This document shows, piece by piece, positions 47,301 to 58,665 of a stretch of 64,000 bases of DNA. The position numbers were made by a program, and so were the translations under genes. The first letter of the stretch is position 1; the number at the start of each line of letters is the position of its first letter. The notes under the pieces were generated by a model that was not told the origin of the DNA, made no database searches, and saw nothing but the letters and a program-made list of their open reading frames with translations. The DNA is from Lepisosteus oculatus (taxonomy: Eukaryota > Chordata > Actinopteri > Semionotiformes > Lepisosteidae): assembly GCF_040954835.1 (NCBI RefSeq), contig NC_090698.1, forward strand, positions 67,215,284 to 67,279,283, given 5' to 3'.

Positions 47301-50300
47301 AATATAATTTATCCGAATGCAAATGCATCTGTATAGTGACAACATTCTACTGTAAAAAGAGGCGCCATCCTTCAGATGAGACATAAAACCGAGGTCCTGA
47401 CTCTCTGTGGTCATGAAAAATATCAGGGTGTTTCTCGAAAAGAATAGGGGTGTTACCCTGGTGTCCTGGCCAAATTCTACCCTGGCCCTTCCCAATCATG
47501 GCCTCCTAATAATCCCCCTCTCTGAAATGGCTTTGTCACTCCATTCTCCTCCCCACTGATAGCTGGTGTGTGGGGAGCATACTGGTGCACTATGGCTGCT
47601 GTCACATCATCCACATGGGCCTAGACACTGGTGGTACCAGTTACCTGTAAAGCACTTTGAATGGAGTGTCCAGAAAAACACTATATAAGTGCAAGGAATT
47701 ATTTTTATTAACATCATCCATTTTACCTTGAATGTGACCATGGGTTTTCAGAGTTTGCCGCCTGCAGTAAATGAACCACACCGGACAGATGTTAGCTGAA
47801 AGGACTTGCATCGCTTGGATTTGACATTACAGCCTCCATCACGTCACGAAATATTCAGACTTCAGCAGTAGAATTGATTACCTTTTTGTTATCAATCATG
47901 ACAATGCAACGGGGGTTTTAATTATTTCTGCACTTGAAACGAAAACGTTAGTCTCCCGCCCAGCTCTGCAGCAGACGGGACGAGTGATGACTGTACTTTC
48001 ACAGGGTTCACCAGCCACCAGACAGTGGCACGGACTGCGGGCAATGTGCTGCTGCGTTTGGCCGACAGCCTGGTCATCCCTTTCAACGCTGTCGATTACG
48101 CCGAGACCCTGGAACAGTTTCTCAACACCTCCTTGGATAGCTATAACACCAGGCTGATGGAAAAAGGCATCTCCATGGGTAAGGACAGGGATCAATCCTG
48201 ACTCCCTTCCCTGCAGGCTCCAGGACACCAGGGAAATGGGAACGACCTTGATTGTGAGGCAGTTTGCTCTGTTTCAGGTTTGAAACTCCTTGTTTCTGAG
48301 CGAGCTGAATCACTTCAATTTATTTGTCAGATGCACAAGTGCAATGAAATGCTTATTTGCATGTGTGCTCCAATACAAAGACATTAGAGGAATCGGCAAA
48401 AACAAACACAGAATAGCAGCAGCAACAGCAACAAGTTAAATATAACTTAAAAAAGGCAGACAAGCACTGTAAGAAAAAAAAAAACATCAGTGTGAGCCAG
48501 TAGCAAAGGTAGATATCACTAATCTGACAGCTGTTGGGAAGAAACTGTCTCTGAATCTGGACGTTTGTGCCTTTATGCTCCTATAACGCTTACCAGAGGG
48601 AAGGGGGGAGAAAAGTGAGAAACCAGGATGATTGCTGTCCTTAGTGATACATCCAGTGATTTGTAAAGAATACTTGCAAACTGTTTTTATTATTTGACCT
48701 TCAAGGTTTCATCCTGAAAACTTGTCAATGAATTTCCTCTCTTTATTTGAAAGACCTACTGTCTACAGTATATCTCAACCACCATAACCTGAGGAAGTGG
48801 AACAAAATCCTGATATACTGTGCATTACAGCTGTTCCAAGATTAGTGTTTGCTGATGCTGCAGGTCTATTGAACCGACCTGGTATTGAAATGCCTATATA
48901 TCTTGGTGATGCTGCACATCTTCCTTTGCTTTCATATGGTATAGACGCTTTTCTAGCATGTCAAAGCTTTTGAATGACAAAGTTCTCTTTAGGACAGACT
49001 GGCTTGTAGTCCTGTGAATTTTGTCTTGCTACTGTAAGTACCATTTTTGAAGTCCCTAGGAATGAAGGCGCCCCTTAAAATTGTTCCAGGTGCCTAGAGA
49101 AGGAAAGTACTATGACGTGTGTGGTTTCCGAGACAGCCCTGGCCTGTTGTGTCGGTCACATCATTCCCACTGTGTATTGATATGCTTACGTTTCAGAGCC
49201 CCTGAAGACTGCTGTGGCAAAGTTTCGCACAGCTGCTAACAGCCTGAGCAGACTCATCCAGGACACTGACCTCACAAAGGAGACGTAAGGGAAAAGGGAT
49301 GCTTTCCTCCACTACCTTCTGTCACATGCCTTGTTTTAGTTCTTTTTCTAGTGGAAAAGTCAAGTATTTTCGAAGCGCCACCTTGTGGATTGATAGCACC
49401 TGAGTAGCAAACAGAACCAGTCTCATAACTGTGTTCTAGTTTTATGGAAGTTTTCGCAAGTAATTGTGATAGGTTAAAAAATACAAATATACGTTACTTT
49501 TCAATATCAGTACTGTGGACTTGTATCATCATAATGATTCATTATATGTACACTACCTTGCAAAACTATTCAGACACTTACACAGTTTTCATTCTGTTGC
49601 TTTAAAACCTAGAGTCATGACAGAAGTAACAATTAATAATTGTTATATACAGTATACACAATCTATGCAACACAACAAAAGCAAAAAGCAAAATGAAAGT
49701 AGTAAATAGACAACCTGAAAAAAATGGAAAAGTCAGGATTTCATAAGTATTCAAACCCTTTTCTGTAGTAAATTTATGTACACAAAGTTACCTTAATGAG
49801 ACATAATTAGCTGACTGTCCTGTGTCTGTGTGCATTAATAGTCATTTGCACGATTTCAGAATTAAAATACCCATCTCTGTTAGGTTGCTCAGTCAGCTAG
49901 TGAACTAGTTAACAAGGATAGTTTCAGCTCTGATGACCAAGGAGCTTTAAAGCAACTCAGAAATAAAGTTGTATAAAGGCACAGGTCAGGAGAAGGGGTT
50001 CAAAAAGATTTCAAAAGACCCTTCATGTCACCTTGAGCATGATGAAGTCCATCAACAAAAACAGCCAGTCAAGGAGTAAACTGGTTATGAATGCCACCTT
50101 CATGCCAATGTCGACTTTGAAAGAGTTACTTCAGTAGCTGAGATGGGAGGAAATGTCCCAACAATGTCCCAGTAACCCCACAAAAGAAGCTTGCATGGAA
50201 CTGAAGGCACATTATGGTTCTGCTTCTCATCAGCAGGAAATGCAAAGCTTATCAAGACTTACTGTATAGGCTCATAGAGTGCTGGCAAATCTTTGAGGCA

Positions 50301-52579
50301 AACATGCCGCAGACCGAAAACCAGGCACAGATTTCACCTTTCAGCAGGACAATGATAAACAGTTATACTGCTAACTACCAAACAAGCCAGATTGCCTCCT
50401 GGCTGTTGAGAGGGTCTCTGTGAACTTTGCACACACTTTTTCTGCTGAAGCTGCAATATTTTATAAGGTGGACATGCAGAGCTGGTATGAACTGGAATGG
50501 AAGAATGCTGGACACAAAGGCTACTGTGTAATTCCATACTGTGTTTATAGGAATGCCGAAACTAAGTAACCAATTGTATTAAAAGAAGTTCTCTTTAGCA
50601 AATAGGGAAGAGGAAGATGGGTGTGTTCATGGAATGTTACCAATCTGATGAGCACAGGGAAGCGTGATAGAAAAATATTAAAGGACCGTTCTCGATTAAT
50701 CACTTTGAGAAAAATGCACCGAGTATCTCTATGAGTTTCACTCCCATGCACATGTATAAATACTTCTTTTAACTTCTGAGATGGACTTCTGAGTGTCTTT
50801 TTAGGGGAAGCAGAAACATTTCTCCAACATCTCCTGTGTAGCTTGTCTTGAATTCTTGGGTGAACGTCTTGCAATCAGTAACTAAGATGCTGTTGTAAAT
50901 CTTCCTCTCTCAGGCCACTGAGGATTCGCAGGATCAATGACCAGCTCATGTTCATGGACAGAGCTTTTGTCGACCCCATGGCCTTCCCAGACAAGTACCA
51001 CTACAGGTCAGACAGCTCTGTTTTTTTTTTTGATCAACCGGCTACTTGTCTTTCAAGCCCGTACTGAATGTTATCATGCAATCTATTGTTTTAATCTCAT
51101 TTTTGGATTAACATCGTCCTCCTAAAGTACCATTTCTATTCAAGAATCACACAGCAGCTGGAGGGTAAAAATGAAAGTTAAAGTGTCTCAGTTTACAAAC
51201 TGAAAAAAAATCTCCACCTGCAAATTGGCCCTTGGCTGTGTATACTGCGGCGACTATGGGGTTATAGCAGGAAATAGACGAGGCAAGCATACGCACTCTA
51301 TGTTACAGACCTCTGTCCACCAGCAACCAGGCAACAAAGACCAAAAAAATCTCCATCAGTGAGCTTTAAGGGCAGCAATGGGAACACGTAGATGAGCTCA
51401 GGGTGGATACGGGTCTTGGGAAGAGACGGGAGACCTGCGGACCCTCAGTTCTTCATATATTAGCCGTGTGTGCATCCGCCTGGACACCCGGCGAGGGTGC
51501 TACAATACAATCTCTTAGGATCTGATATTTATCCATCTTCTGAACTAAAGAGCAATTAGTGCTGCTGCCTCATACCGTGTGAGACCTGGCTTCGAGTTCT
51601 GTGTGGGGATCCTTGTGGGTTTTCCCCAGGATCTCCGTTTACACAGACCACCCAAAGACATACTGGTTAGGTCAGCTGGCGCTTCTAAATTCTCCCTGTG
51701 TGTGCATTTTGACAGACCAAGATCTAAAGCAGGGCATGGTCCTGTTTTGACCCCTTTCCCTCTGGGATATGATGGGCTCCAGCAAGCCAAGTCTCATCTC
51801 AGCACAGAACAGCTTTCTTAAATCTCGCTGGAGCTCTCCTGGGAAAGCAGAAATATTAGTGGCACCAGGGTTGAGAAGCACCTGCTACTGTAGCTATTTA
51901 TACAAAGTTTCCTGGGATGAGATAATCCATTTAAAATATAAAAGTAATAAATCAATAACTTACGAAGCAACAAGACTGAAGGTCTTGAGGATCTAGATCT
52001 TGCAGTGATCTCCTGGATACACACGTGTTTCTGCTGCCTGCATCGTCGTTGCACGCACTCTTTTCTAAACAAGGCATTTGACCTGTGTACAGTATGTTTG
52101 AGGACATCTGAAGGGAGTGCTTCTTTGGCGTTAAACTAATGAAAAGATGAATCACATATTCAAAACCATACATTTCTAAAAACTATAGGACACCGAGAGT
52201 TCTTATGAAGTTATGAATCCTTCCTGTGTACACATTGGAAAAACTCGAGCTGAAGTGTCAAAACGAAAGGAAACAGCTCCACTCTTAGGGTTTACAGACA
52301 AGGGTTGTGTGGTAGAATAACCTGCATCTGGGAATCCCACTGTGTTCCTGCTTGCACCCTGCCCGGCCCGTTGAACTTCCTGTGCTCCGTGTCATTGGCA
52401 GACATGTGATCTGGGCCTCCAGGTCTTCTGGGGTGGTCACCTTCCCTGGGCTTGCCGACGCCTTTGCTCGCGCTGTGAGCACGGACTCAGCCAGCGACTG
52501 GGACCAGGTCCACAGGCACCTCACTATAGTCATCCAAACCATAGAGGGCGCCGCGCACACACTAGAGGAGGTGATCTAG
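32365..52579 (+). CDS. NAALADL1: N-acetylated alpha-linked acidic dipeptidase-like 1 (M28B metallopeptidase), complete
   Basis: The 19 coding exons are 32365-32552, 34298-34470, 35372-35493, 36657-36776, 37399-37591, 37680-37773, 38260-38361, 39398-39483, 40941-41060, 42533-42618, 43027-43090, 43567-43634, 45053-45144, 46288-46381, 46812-46893, 48005-48178, 49197-49284, 50914-51006 and 52402-52579. They total 2217 nt and 738 aa; human NAALADL1 is about 740. It is a type II membrane exopeptidase of the glutamate carboxypeptidase II family, known from intestine. Visible features: a membrane segment at about residues 4-24; a protease-associated domain; the dinuclear zinc ligands His368, Asp378, Glu417, Asp445 and His546 with catalytic Glu416 ([34 protein letters not shown]); and a C-terminal dimerisation domain. 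[14 protein letters not shown] and the LTPYL motif favour NAALADL1 over FOLH1/NAALAD2. All phases join. Introns hold many repeats, the largest being the Tc1 remnant at 49551. Confidence 0.95.
33000..33200 (+). repeat. Possible tRNA-derived SINE fragment
   Basis: TAGCTCACGGGGCTAGGTC (box-A-like) and CCCGGGTTCGAGCCC (box-B-like) stand about 35 bp apart, followed by a GC-rich stretch, in an otherwise AT-rich NAALADL1 first intron. No anticodon arm or acceptor stem could be folded, so it is not called a tRNA gene. Confidence 0.35.
38690..38835 (-). repeat. tRNA-derived SINE-like repeat, copy 2 (decayed)
   Basis: The - strand has GGGTTTTGGGTTCGAGTTCC (box-B-like), CTGCTGTTTTATCTTGAGTGAGG and AACCTCAC. 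It matches the layout of copies at 14120 and 53087 with many changes. It lies in the large NAALADL1 intron after exon 38260-38361. Confidence 0.5.
39770..39910. repeat. CCCGAACCCGGCCC-rich repeat
   Basis: GGCCGAACCCGGCCTTC, GGCCCGAGCCCGAAG, GACCCGAACCCGGCCC and TGGGCCCCATCATGCTCGGG follow each other in about 140 bp. It resembles the CCCGAACCCG-type ends of some eukaryotic interspersed repeats, but I cannot name the family. It lies in the NAALADL1 intron after exon 39398-39483. Confidence 0.5.
40343..40518. mobile_element. MITE with GTGGCA ends, short member (176 bp)
   Basis: Terminal inverted repeats of about 65 bp: GTGGCATA...GGCGTGGTCAGTGTGGAGG on the left and its reverse complement ending TATGCCAC on the right, with ATGAAAGGCGATGCGTT / AACGCATCGCCCTTCAT inside the arms. 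The centre is only about 45 bp. The ends match the element at 45357-45791. It lies in the NAALADL1 intron before exon 40941. Confidence 0.75.
40535..40705 (+). repeat. Interspersed repeat, same family, copy 3
   Basis: GATCGCAAACCAGAGAGGGTC, GATCTCAGCCAGCCACTTCTTG, GGCCTCAATGGCACAGCTGG and CCATACTCCCACAAAATTGTAACC follow the same order as the other two copies. It lies in the NAALADL1 intron before exon 40941, directly after a MITE at 40343-40518. Confidence 0.6.
41251..41530 (+). mobile_element. tRNA-derived SINE, full length, copy B
   Basis: The tRNA-like head GGCGGAGCGGTGGCTCTGTG carries box B GGTTCAAATCCC. The body is GGCAGAGGAATCCTACTCCG...GCCCTTAACCCC, and the tail is TGCAAGAAATTGTATAGGG with TAATAAAGAAACATTATT. 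It is the most complete of three copies in the window (others at 4345 and 57238). It lies in the NAALADL1 intron after exon 40941-41060. Confidence 0.85.
45357..45791. mobile_element. MITE with GTGGCA ends, longer member (435 bp)
   Basis: The left end GTGGCACTAC...GGGGCGTGTCCAGTGTGGAGG-CGGAGCCCTG and right end CAGGGCTCCGCCTCCACACTG-AACACGCCCC...GTAGTGCCAC are inverted repeats of about 48 bp. The inside is non-coding. It shares its ends with the 176-bp element at 40343. It lies in the NAALADL1 intron after exon 45053-45144. Confidence 0.8.
47332..47710 (+). mobile_element. 5S-rRNA-derived SINE, 5'-truncated, copy 4
   Basis: It begins inside the body (TACTGTAAAAAGAGGCGCCATCCTTCAGATGAGAC in two parts) and runs to the GCACTTTGAATGGAGTGTCC tail with an A/T-rich end. 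The 5S head is absent, as expected from incomplete reverse transcription. It lies in the NAALADL1 intron after exon 46812-46893. Confidence 0.85.
48312..48680 (+). repeat. Unclassified interspersed repeat
   Basis: AATTTATTTGTCAGATGCAC, GCAATGAAATGCTTATTTGC, then GACAGCTGTTGGGAAGAAACTGTCTC and CTTACCAGAGGGAAGG form a string I associate with a repeat common in fish genomes. It lies in the NAALADL1 intron after exon 48005-48178. The class is unknown to me. Confidence 0.45.
49551..50560 (+). mobile_element. Decayed Tc1-like DNA transposon
   Basis: It opens with a terminal-repeat-like CACTACCTTGCAAAACTATTC preceded by TA, with TAAGTATTCAAACCCTTTTC further in. Past about 50200 come fragments resembling the transposase core, including an altered QQDND block near 50341-50357. 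Frames are broken by many stops. No matching right terminal repeat was seen. It lies in the NAALADL1 intron between exons 49197 and 50914. Confidence 0.6.
51551..51800 (+). mobile_element. tRNA-derived SINE (HE1-like), copy 2, decayed
   Basis: GCTGCTGCCTCATACCGTGTG, a box-B-like CTTCGAGTTCTG, CCACCCAAAGACATACTGGTTAG and TCCCTGTGTGTGC match the copy at 21391-21704 in order and spacing, with deletions. It lies in the last NAALADL1 intron. Confidence 0.6.
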
Positions 52580-52976
52580 AGGACATCTTGCCTGGAACTG
52601 GTGCATTCCTACTGCATCCACACCAAAAGATCGACTTTATTGGTATTGGTGTATTGATATTTCAATAATTTAAGCTGCCTTTCTATGTCTTATGTTTTTT
52701 AAGTGCCTCCTTGTTTGATATAGAATGTAAAAAACACTTTTAATAACTTGCAATAAGGGCTTCGCCCCTTGTATTATTTTGCAGTTCAAATGTATAAAGA
52801 ATCGCCTTATCTCCGTTTATAAACTGCAGAGGAGATGAAGAAAAAAGACATACACATCTTCCTTGACAAGAGCATCCGCTGGTTTTTCGCTAGTTTACAA
52901 ACAATAGATTACACACTGAAGGGCTGAAACACAAATAGTACAGCTTTAGAGGGACCTAGAGGATGGACATGATCCT

Positions 52977-52982
52977 AATAAA
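52977..52982 (+). terminator. Poly(A) signal of NAALADL1
   Basis: AATAAA in CCTAATAAAAGTTC, about 400 bp past the stop codon and at the end of unique sequence before a SINE-like repeat. Its use is inferred from position. Confidence 0.55.
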
Positions 52983-53086
52983 AGTTCAGTCACAACCCAG
53001 GCATCCATTCAGTGACGGGTTCCTTGTCTGACCGCACTCTTCCCACACCTCTCCAAGATCCTGCTCCCTCAACGTCCTCACCTAGA

Positions 53087-53240
53087 CCCTGGGCAGCAGT
53101 GATCAGGGTTCTGGACTTGGAACTGAAAGGTTGTGGGCTCAAATCCCAGCTGAGACACTGCTGTTGCACCATTGAGCAAGGTGCTTCACCTGAATTGCTC
53201 TACTAAAACACACAGCTGTACAGTATAAATGGGTGCACAT
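53087..53240 (+). repeat. tRNA-derived SINE-like repeat, copy 3
   Basis: GTTGTGGGCTCAAATCCCAG (box-B-like) is followed by GACACTGCTGTTGCACCATTGAGCAAGGTGCTTCACCTGAATTGCTC (read in parts) and AGTATAAATGGG. It lies just past the NAALADL1 poly(A) signal. The overall pattern is typical of fish tRNA-derived SINEs; the family name is not certain. Confidence 0.65.
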
Positions 53241-53479
53241 GTGTGTGGCTTTGGATATAATGACTAGCAATTTAGTAATCTAAGAGAAGTTCTAGAGTGA
53301 CAGTGGGAACTGTCACCTGGTGGTGGTGAGCCACAGTTTGTTGCCTGGCCACACTGCTGTCCATGGTAGTGTGGTGTTTCTCGGGGGACTGCCAAGGTCA
53401 GCACCTCATTTCACGTCCACATGAATTTACTTGCAACACAGTTTTGTAAAACACAAAATCTCTTACGCCACATCTAGTT

Positions 53480-54560
53480 TAAGACTGCACATTGTCACTC
53501 TACAATTTTTACATTGTATAGGGAGTAAAAAGCATAAGATTTGGGACAGTGAAGTAAAATTTGTCATTTTTGAGGTGCAAAACTAAAATTTGGATTTCAG
53601 ACCAAAAGACAACTACGTACAACTATGTAGAAGTACACAATGTCACCTTTCATTTCTGGAGATTTTTGTGCACACAGGTTATCCATGTAAGAACACAAAT
53701 GGTTTGTATTCAATTCCCCCATTTTAGATGAGCACAAGAATTGGGACAAATTAATGTTAAGTGAATGAAATGATTGTAAAGTTAGTATTTGGTCACCTAC
53801 CTCTTGCATGCAGAGACTGTGTCAAGTCTACAATCCATCAACATCCCCAGACTCCTGACATGCTCCTGTGAGATGCTTTGCCAAGCTTTAACTGAAGCCT
53901 CGTTTCTGACCTTAGTTGCCTCTTCTACAAGTAAAACGTATGCTCAATAGCATTCCAATCGGGGAACTGTCATGGCCAGTTAAAAAAAGTTCCACTTCTT
54001 CCTGATGAACTCCCTGGTTAAAGGTGGGTGTGGGGTTTTAAATCAGTCCTGCTGCATGGAGAATTGCCACCAGTGGGTTTGCAGGCATGTTTGTTGACAT
54101 GGGCAGACTCAATGTTTCTGTACAGTTCAGAATTCATTCTGCTGCTATCATCAGTTACATCATCAATAGAGACCAGTGAGCCAGTCCCAGGCAGCCTTGC
54201 ATGCTCAATCCATGGCCTCCCAGATGAAAGGGTGTGCTTGGGATTATTTGCAGTTTCTCTCTTTCCCCACACTTCCACCCTTCGGTCACTTTCAGGTTTA
54301 TCTTCATCCCGTCTGTCCCTGTTGTGCCTCACCATTGCATTGCTTTGAAAACTTCTGAGCCTGACCTTTTCTGTTTTTAGTGCCGATGAGAGGTTTAGAC
54401 CTTGCCGTACAGCACTTATAACTCGCAGTGAACTGAAATACGTCCACTCTGGAGACTGACTGCAACCTCTTTGGCTGTTACTTGAGGGCTTTTCTGTTCT
54501 AATGCTTTTTCTGTCATCAGCTGCTGTTGTCTCCCTTAGATGACCTGGCCTTTGTCGATT
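53480..54560 (-). mobile_element. Decayed Tc1/mariner-like DNA transposon
   Basis: On the - strand, a 186-codon open frame at 54018-54575 contains SLVSIDDVTDDSSRMNSELY, a block familiar from the middle of fish Tc1-like transposases. The neighbouring sequence (TGACATGCTCCTGTGAGATGC, TTGCCAAGCTTTAACTGAAG) also belongs to that element type. The coding frame is shifted and stopped outside this block, so the copy is dead. Borders are approximate. Confidence 0.65.
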
Positions 54561-57237
54561 ACCTATGACTCCCATTTTTTAGGGCATTCCACATGATTAA
54601 TTTTGTGATTCCCAATCTCCATGTGTTCCATTTGGAATTTTCTTTCCACTAAACTAAACACAAGTGCTTTGCTTTTCCATTATACTCAACCCTCTAGTCT
54701 TCACCTTGATTGATGTCTTCTAACTTGAGGCAGACCCAAAAAGCAAACAAAAGGCTGGAACCAAGGCTATACTGTACGTTCACACTTCTTTTCACAACTA
54801 ATGCAACAGGGAATCTGTAAATAGAAACACCTGTCTGCCCTTTGTTCCAAAACAGTACTTAAACTCATGTGACCTGGGGGATTGAACACCGCAAATCGCA
54901 TTGTTCGAACGTGGTTAAACTGCATGCAAAATAATACCCAGGAACAAAAAATGACTGAAGCAGGACAAATATATTGACACATATTCAATGTTACAGTGGT
55001 AGTGTTTAATTGTGTAATGGAATGTATGGGATAATTACTGGAATTTTAAAAAATATGTTAACTTAGCTATGCAGCTCTGTACCAGTCACCAAAACTGCCT
55101 CAAGATCTGTTGAAGTATGATAAGAACTGACTTTGTAAAAACAATAGTAATAGCTTTGCTAAGAAGGCTGTTAAGAGAAGGAGTGATTAAATCCAAAGAA
55201 CAGGAGGAAAAGCACCTGAGCCTGGAATAAATCAACCAGCCATGTACTACGTGAGGCTATACTGTATGAAAAGAGTTGTTAGCAGTTAGTCCTGCACGTC
55301 ACCCATGCTGTGTTGCTGTATGTATGGAGCTCAATAAAGGTGGTCTCCTGCTCCTGTATTAAAAAAAATTCTCACAAGTCTGCCATTCTGTACTTTTGAC
55401 ACACATTAATGCGAGTTCATCTAAAATACATTTCATTATCACACATCATAAATGACCATTTTCACTCCAATGCTTACACTTTTCATTATGCATCATATTT
55501 TACCAAAGGCATCTTTATTTTGCTAGATGCTTAAGATTTTAATCATAAACCTCCAAGAAATACAGAACATGTGAAAAAAAGAACATTTCACAGTATTGGT
55601 CATTAAAAGAAAAATCAAGATGTAATAGAAAAGATCTTATTTAATTGCTCTCAATTTATAAGATTTAAAAGCTTTTTTAGATGTCAATTACATTAAAGAT
55701 GAAAATGAAAAACAATCATAATTTTTGGTCTTTATTAGAATTATGTCCCTCTCCCAATAAATATTGAAGCTACTGCCTTTAACTGTGTATAGCATTAGCC
55801 AACCACTGGTTTGGACTGCAGAAGTCTCACACACATCTTTTTTACAACCATATTTTGGAAGTGTTAGGATTTCCGTCTCTCCAATATCTAGACTTCTGCA
55901 ATATTTACACACAAAAATGTGTGTCATGTGTTCCACGGTGTTTTCAGTTTTCAGTTAACATTTTACTAGGAGATGTATAGTGCATTGACTCTTTCCTTTT
56001 TAAAAAAAAACAACAGAAAAGCATTTTTCAGTATACTGGCATAGTTTTACACTTCAGTACTTGCTTAGCTTTATATGCCCATTGAGTATGACCGATAAGT
56101 TCAGGTTTAACTCATTTTCATTCACACCTTTAAAATAAAGAATAACAAATAAATTCTACAGGAGAGTGCACCAACGCTGGTCTCCAGATGCCTTGAAATA
56201 AATTGTTACAATTTTTTTTTTATTGCAAAAGAAATGTATCCAATCCAACTACCTATATTAAAGCAATAATAATAGTTTGTAAAAGACCACTTTTTCACAG
56301 AAGTGTTCACTAGGAGATAATGGTTAATATAATAAATTAATGTAACTGGAGCCCTGCAAACTCACACCCGAGAGCTTCCTGTGTTTACAGGGATGGAGTG
56401 GCTGATGCCCTCAGAATACCAGATACCTGTGGCAACCGTATTGAGGTGAAAGGCTGAAAGGATGGGTGCTGTTAGTCAGAACTGTGCCTTAATGTTTTAG
56501 GTGTTTCCTCTTGTAAACAGGTCAAATTCATATGTCTCAGATGACACATCTGTGGTGCCCTCATCTCTTTCTGTCCAATGTGAAAGGCTATATAAGCTTT
56601 GCTGAAAAGAGAAGTAGGACACTCCTCTTTGGAATGTCTAAAACAAGAACCATAATTACTGATTCCCGTGTTCCAAGACTGATCTGAAGCAAAATTAACA
56701 ATTAGTGAACAGAGCAAATCTTTTGGAAACCACAAGTACAACTGGGTGCCTACTGATCAGGAAAACACAGAGCAGGATGAAAACTACTAAGCCACTGACT
56801 TAAAAAGTCACTCCTACAACACACAGGACCAGTAGCAATTGTTTTTTAGGTGTGAGAGTTTTGCAGCCATGACGACAGAAGGTTTCTCTATGCTACACCA
56901 TTTACAACAGGGCTGGAAATAATTTATTCCAACATTTTAAAAATAAAATGAGAAAAATTACAGTTAAAATAATCAAACCTGAAATTCCCATTTGAGGTGT
57001 TTAAATTCAAGACTCTAGTTAACTTTAAAAGCATTATTTCTTTCCTAGGTATATTTAAAAATCCCAGAAAGTTATTCCATAACGTTAGTGGATAAAAAAA
57101 AGAAACACCAAGGAACATGAGAACTAAGTATACTCATGCATAAGGTAAATCTGGCTGCAATAGGTGATTTGATTGTTGGCGAGTTCGTCGGAGTTTCAGT
57201 AACTAAGACAGCTCATCTCGCTTATGTTTCAGAAGAT

Positions 57238-57477
57238 AAGATCACTTTATTGGCCATATCCAATTTCTTATATTTGGAATAATATAAGAATCAGGGAGAG
57301 AAGCTTGGGATCAGAGTGCAGGGTCAGCTGTTGTACAGCGCCCCTGGAGCTGCTGGGGTTAAGGGCCTTGCTCAGGGGCTCAATGGAGGAGGATTCCTCT
57401 GCCGGCCGCGGGATTTGAACCTGCAACCTTTCAGCCACAGGTGCAGATCCTGAGCCACAGAGCCGCCGCACTGCCCA
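57238..57477 (-). mobile_element. tRNA-derived SINE, copy C
   Basis: The - strand has GGGCAGTGCGGCGGCTCTGTG, GGATCTGCACCTGTGGCTG, box-B-like GGTTCAAATCCCGCGGCCGG and the GGAATCCTCCTCC body. It ends in GGCCAATAAAGTGATC, typical of this family's A-rich end. It abuts a Tc1-like remnant at 57482. Confidence 0.85.
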
Positions 57478-57481
57478 ACTA

Positions 57482-58250
57482 TGTCTAAGGCAACGTTAGC
57501 ACTGAAGTCTGAGGGAAAGACATCAGCAAGGGGCAACAGTGGACAGAGACATTGGTGCATTCATTTGAAAGGCAAGGCAAAACAAGTGAGCACCTGCACA
57601 ACGAATATCAACCTGGGGTTATGAGCAGCCAGATTTATCAGAAAACATTCCGCATAGAACTCTGCAGAGTGGGATCAGATCACATCTGTTCATGCATGTT
57701 TGTGAGTCCAGCAGAGCAAAGAGCAGAGGCAACGTACTACTGAGCGGTGGAATAATGCAATACGGTCAGATGTCGGGTTTGGGGGCACTGCTTCCTGGAG
57801 AAGGCGAGGTGAATGATAATCGCTACTTAATGGTGCTTAATAGCTACTTAATAGTGATCACTGTTATCCTGATGTTGCAGCATTTCTTTCCTGCTAGAAA
57901 GGGTCCCTTAAAAGATGATAATGCCCCCATCCACAGAGCATGAATGGTCAACCAGTGGTTTGATGAGCATGATAGTGATGTTAGCTACTCTGTATGTCAA
58001 TGACCTTCTCAGTCATTAGATCTGAACCCAACAAAGCATTAATGGGACCATCTGGAATGGGGCCAGGAATGGCATTTTGCACCTGGCATGAGCTGATGTA
58101 CCTTTATCATGGTGTTCATCCCTCTGCAGACCTTCAGACGCTGGCAGACTCTGTGCCCCAGCACATAAAGGCCATACTGACTGCAGGGAGTGGCCTAGTG
58201 CCCTATTAAGTGACTTTACATTGGTGTTTCCATTTTTTGTCCACTACCTG
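57482..58250 (+). mobile_element. Decayed Tc1-like DNA transposon with right terminal repeat
   Basis: Transposase fragments are readable in broken frames: MSGLGALLPGEGEVNDNRYL near 57766-57826, DDNAPIHRA near 57917-57943 (part of the DDE catalytic core), and an SLDLNP-like piece near 58015. The right terminal repeat CCATTTTTTGTCCACTACCTG ends at 58250 and is followed by TA. The left end appears lost where a SINE sits (57238-57477). Confidence 0.75.
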
Positions 58251-58659
58251 TATGTTTCAGTAACATTTGAAACAAGATGTTCTTTAGCAGAACGCCAGCA
58301 AGTTCCATTACAAGTTTTAAAAACACAGTTTTCCTGATATTTGTATCACCGCAGCAATCCAGAAAAAAACGCTGTGAAAAGCCACTTTTCTATTCCGCAG
58401 GACCTAACTTCCAAAATCCTTTCAGTTAAAATGGAGGAATCTTTAAATTTCCTTTTTCATATTCTTAAAACTTACTTTTTTCAAGCAGTGTTTGAGAAAA
58501 CCAGTTAACTTTATAGTGACTGTTAACCACAGGAGAGCTATGAAACTAGTGTTGTGCAAAATTAGAAAAACAGCAAATGACATTAGGATTTTAAAAGCAG
58601 AATTGGCACATGTTTTTGTCCTACTTTAGTGTCCCTCTGTCTTTCCTTAGACTGATAAG

Positions 58660-58665
58660 TTTATT
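58660..58665 (-). terminator. Candidate poly(A) signal of PIGO
   Basis: TTTATT on the + strand is AATAAA on the - strand, about 573 nt after the PIGO stop codon. Its use is inferred from position. Confidence 0.45.

Noticed and set aside
54018-54575. A 185-aa open frame on the - strand as a host gene
   Set aside because: Its SLVSIDDVTDDSSRMNSE block is part of a Tc1-like transposase and the frame breaks on both sides, so it is a dead transposon piece.
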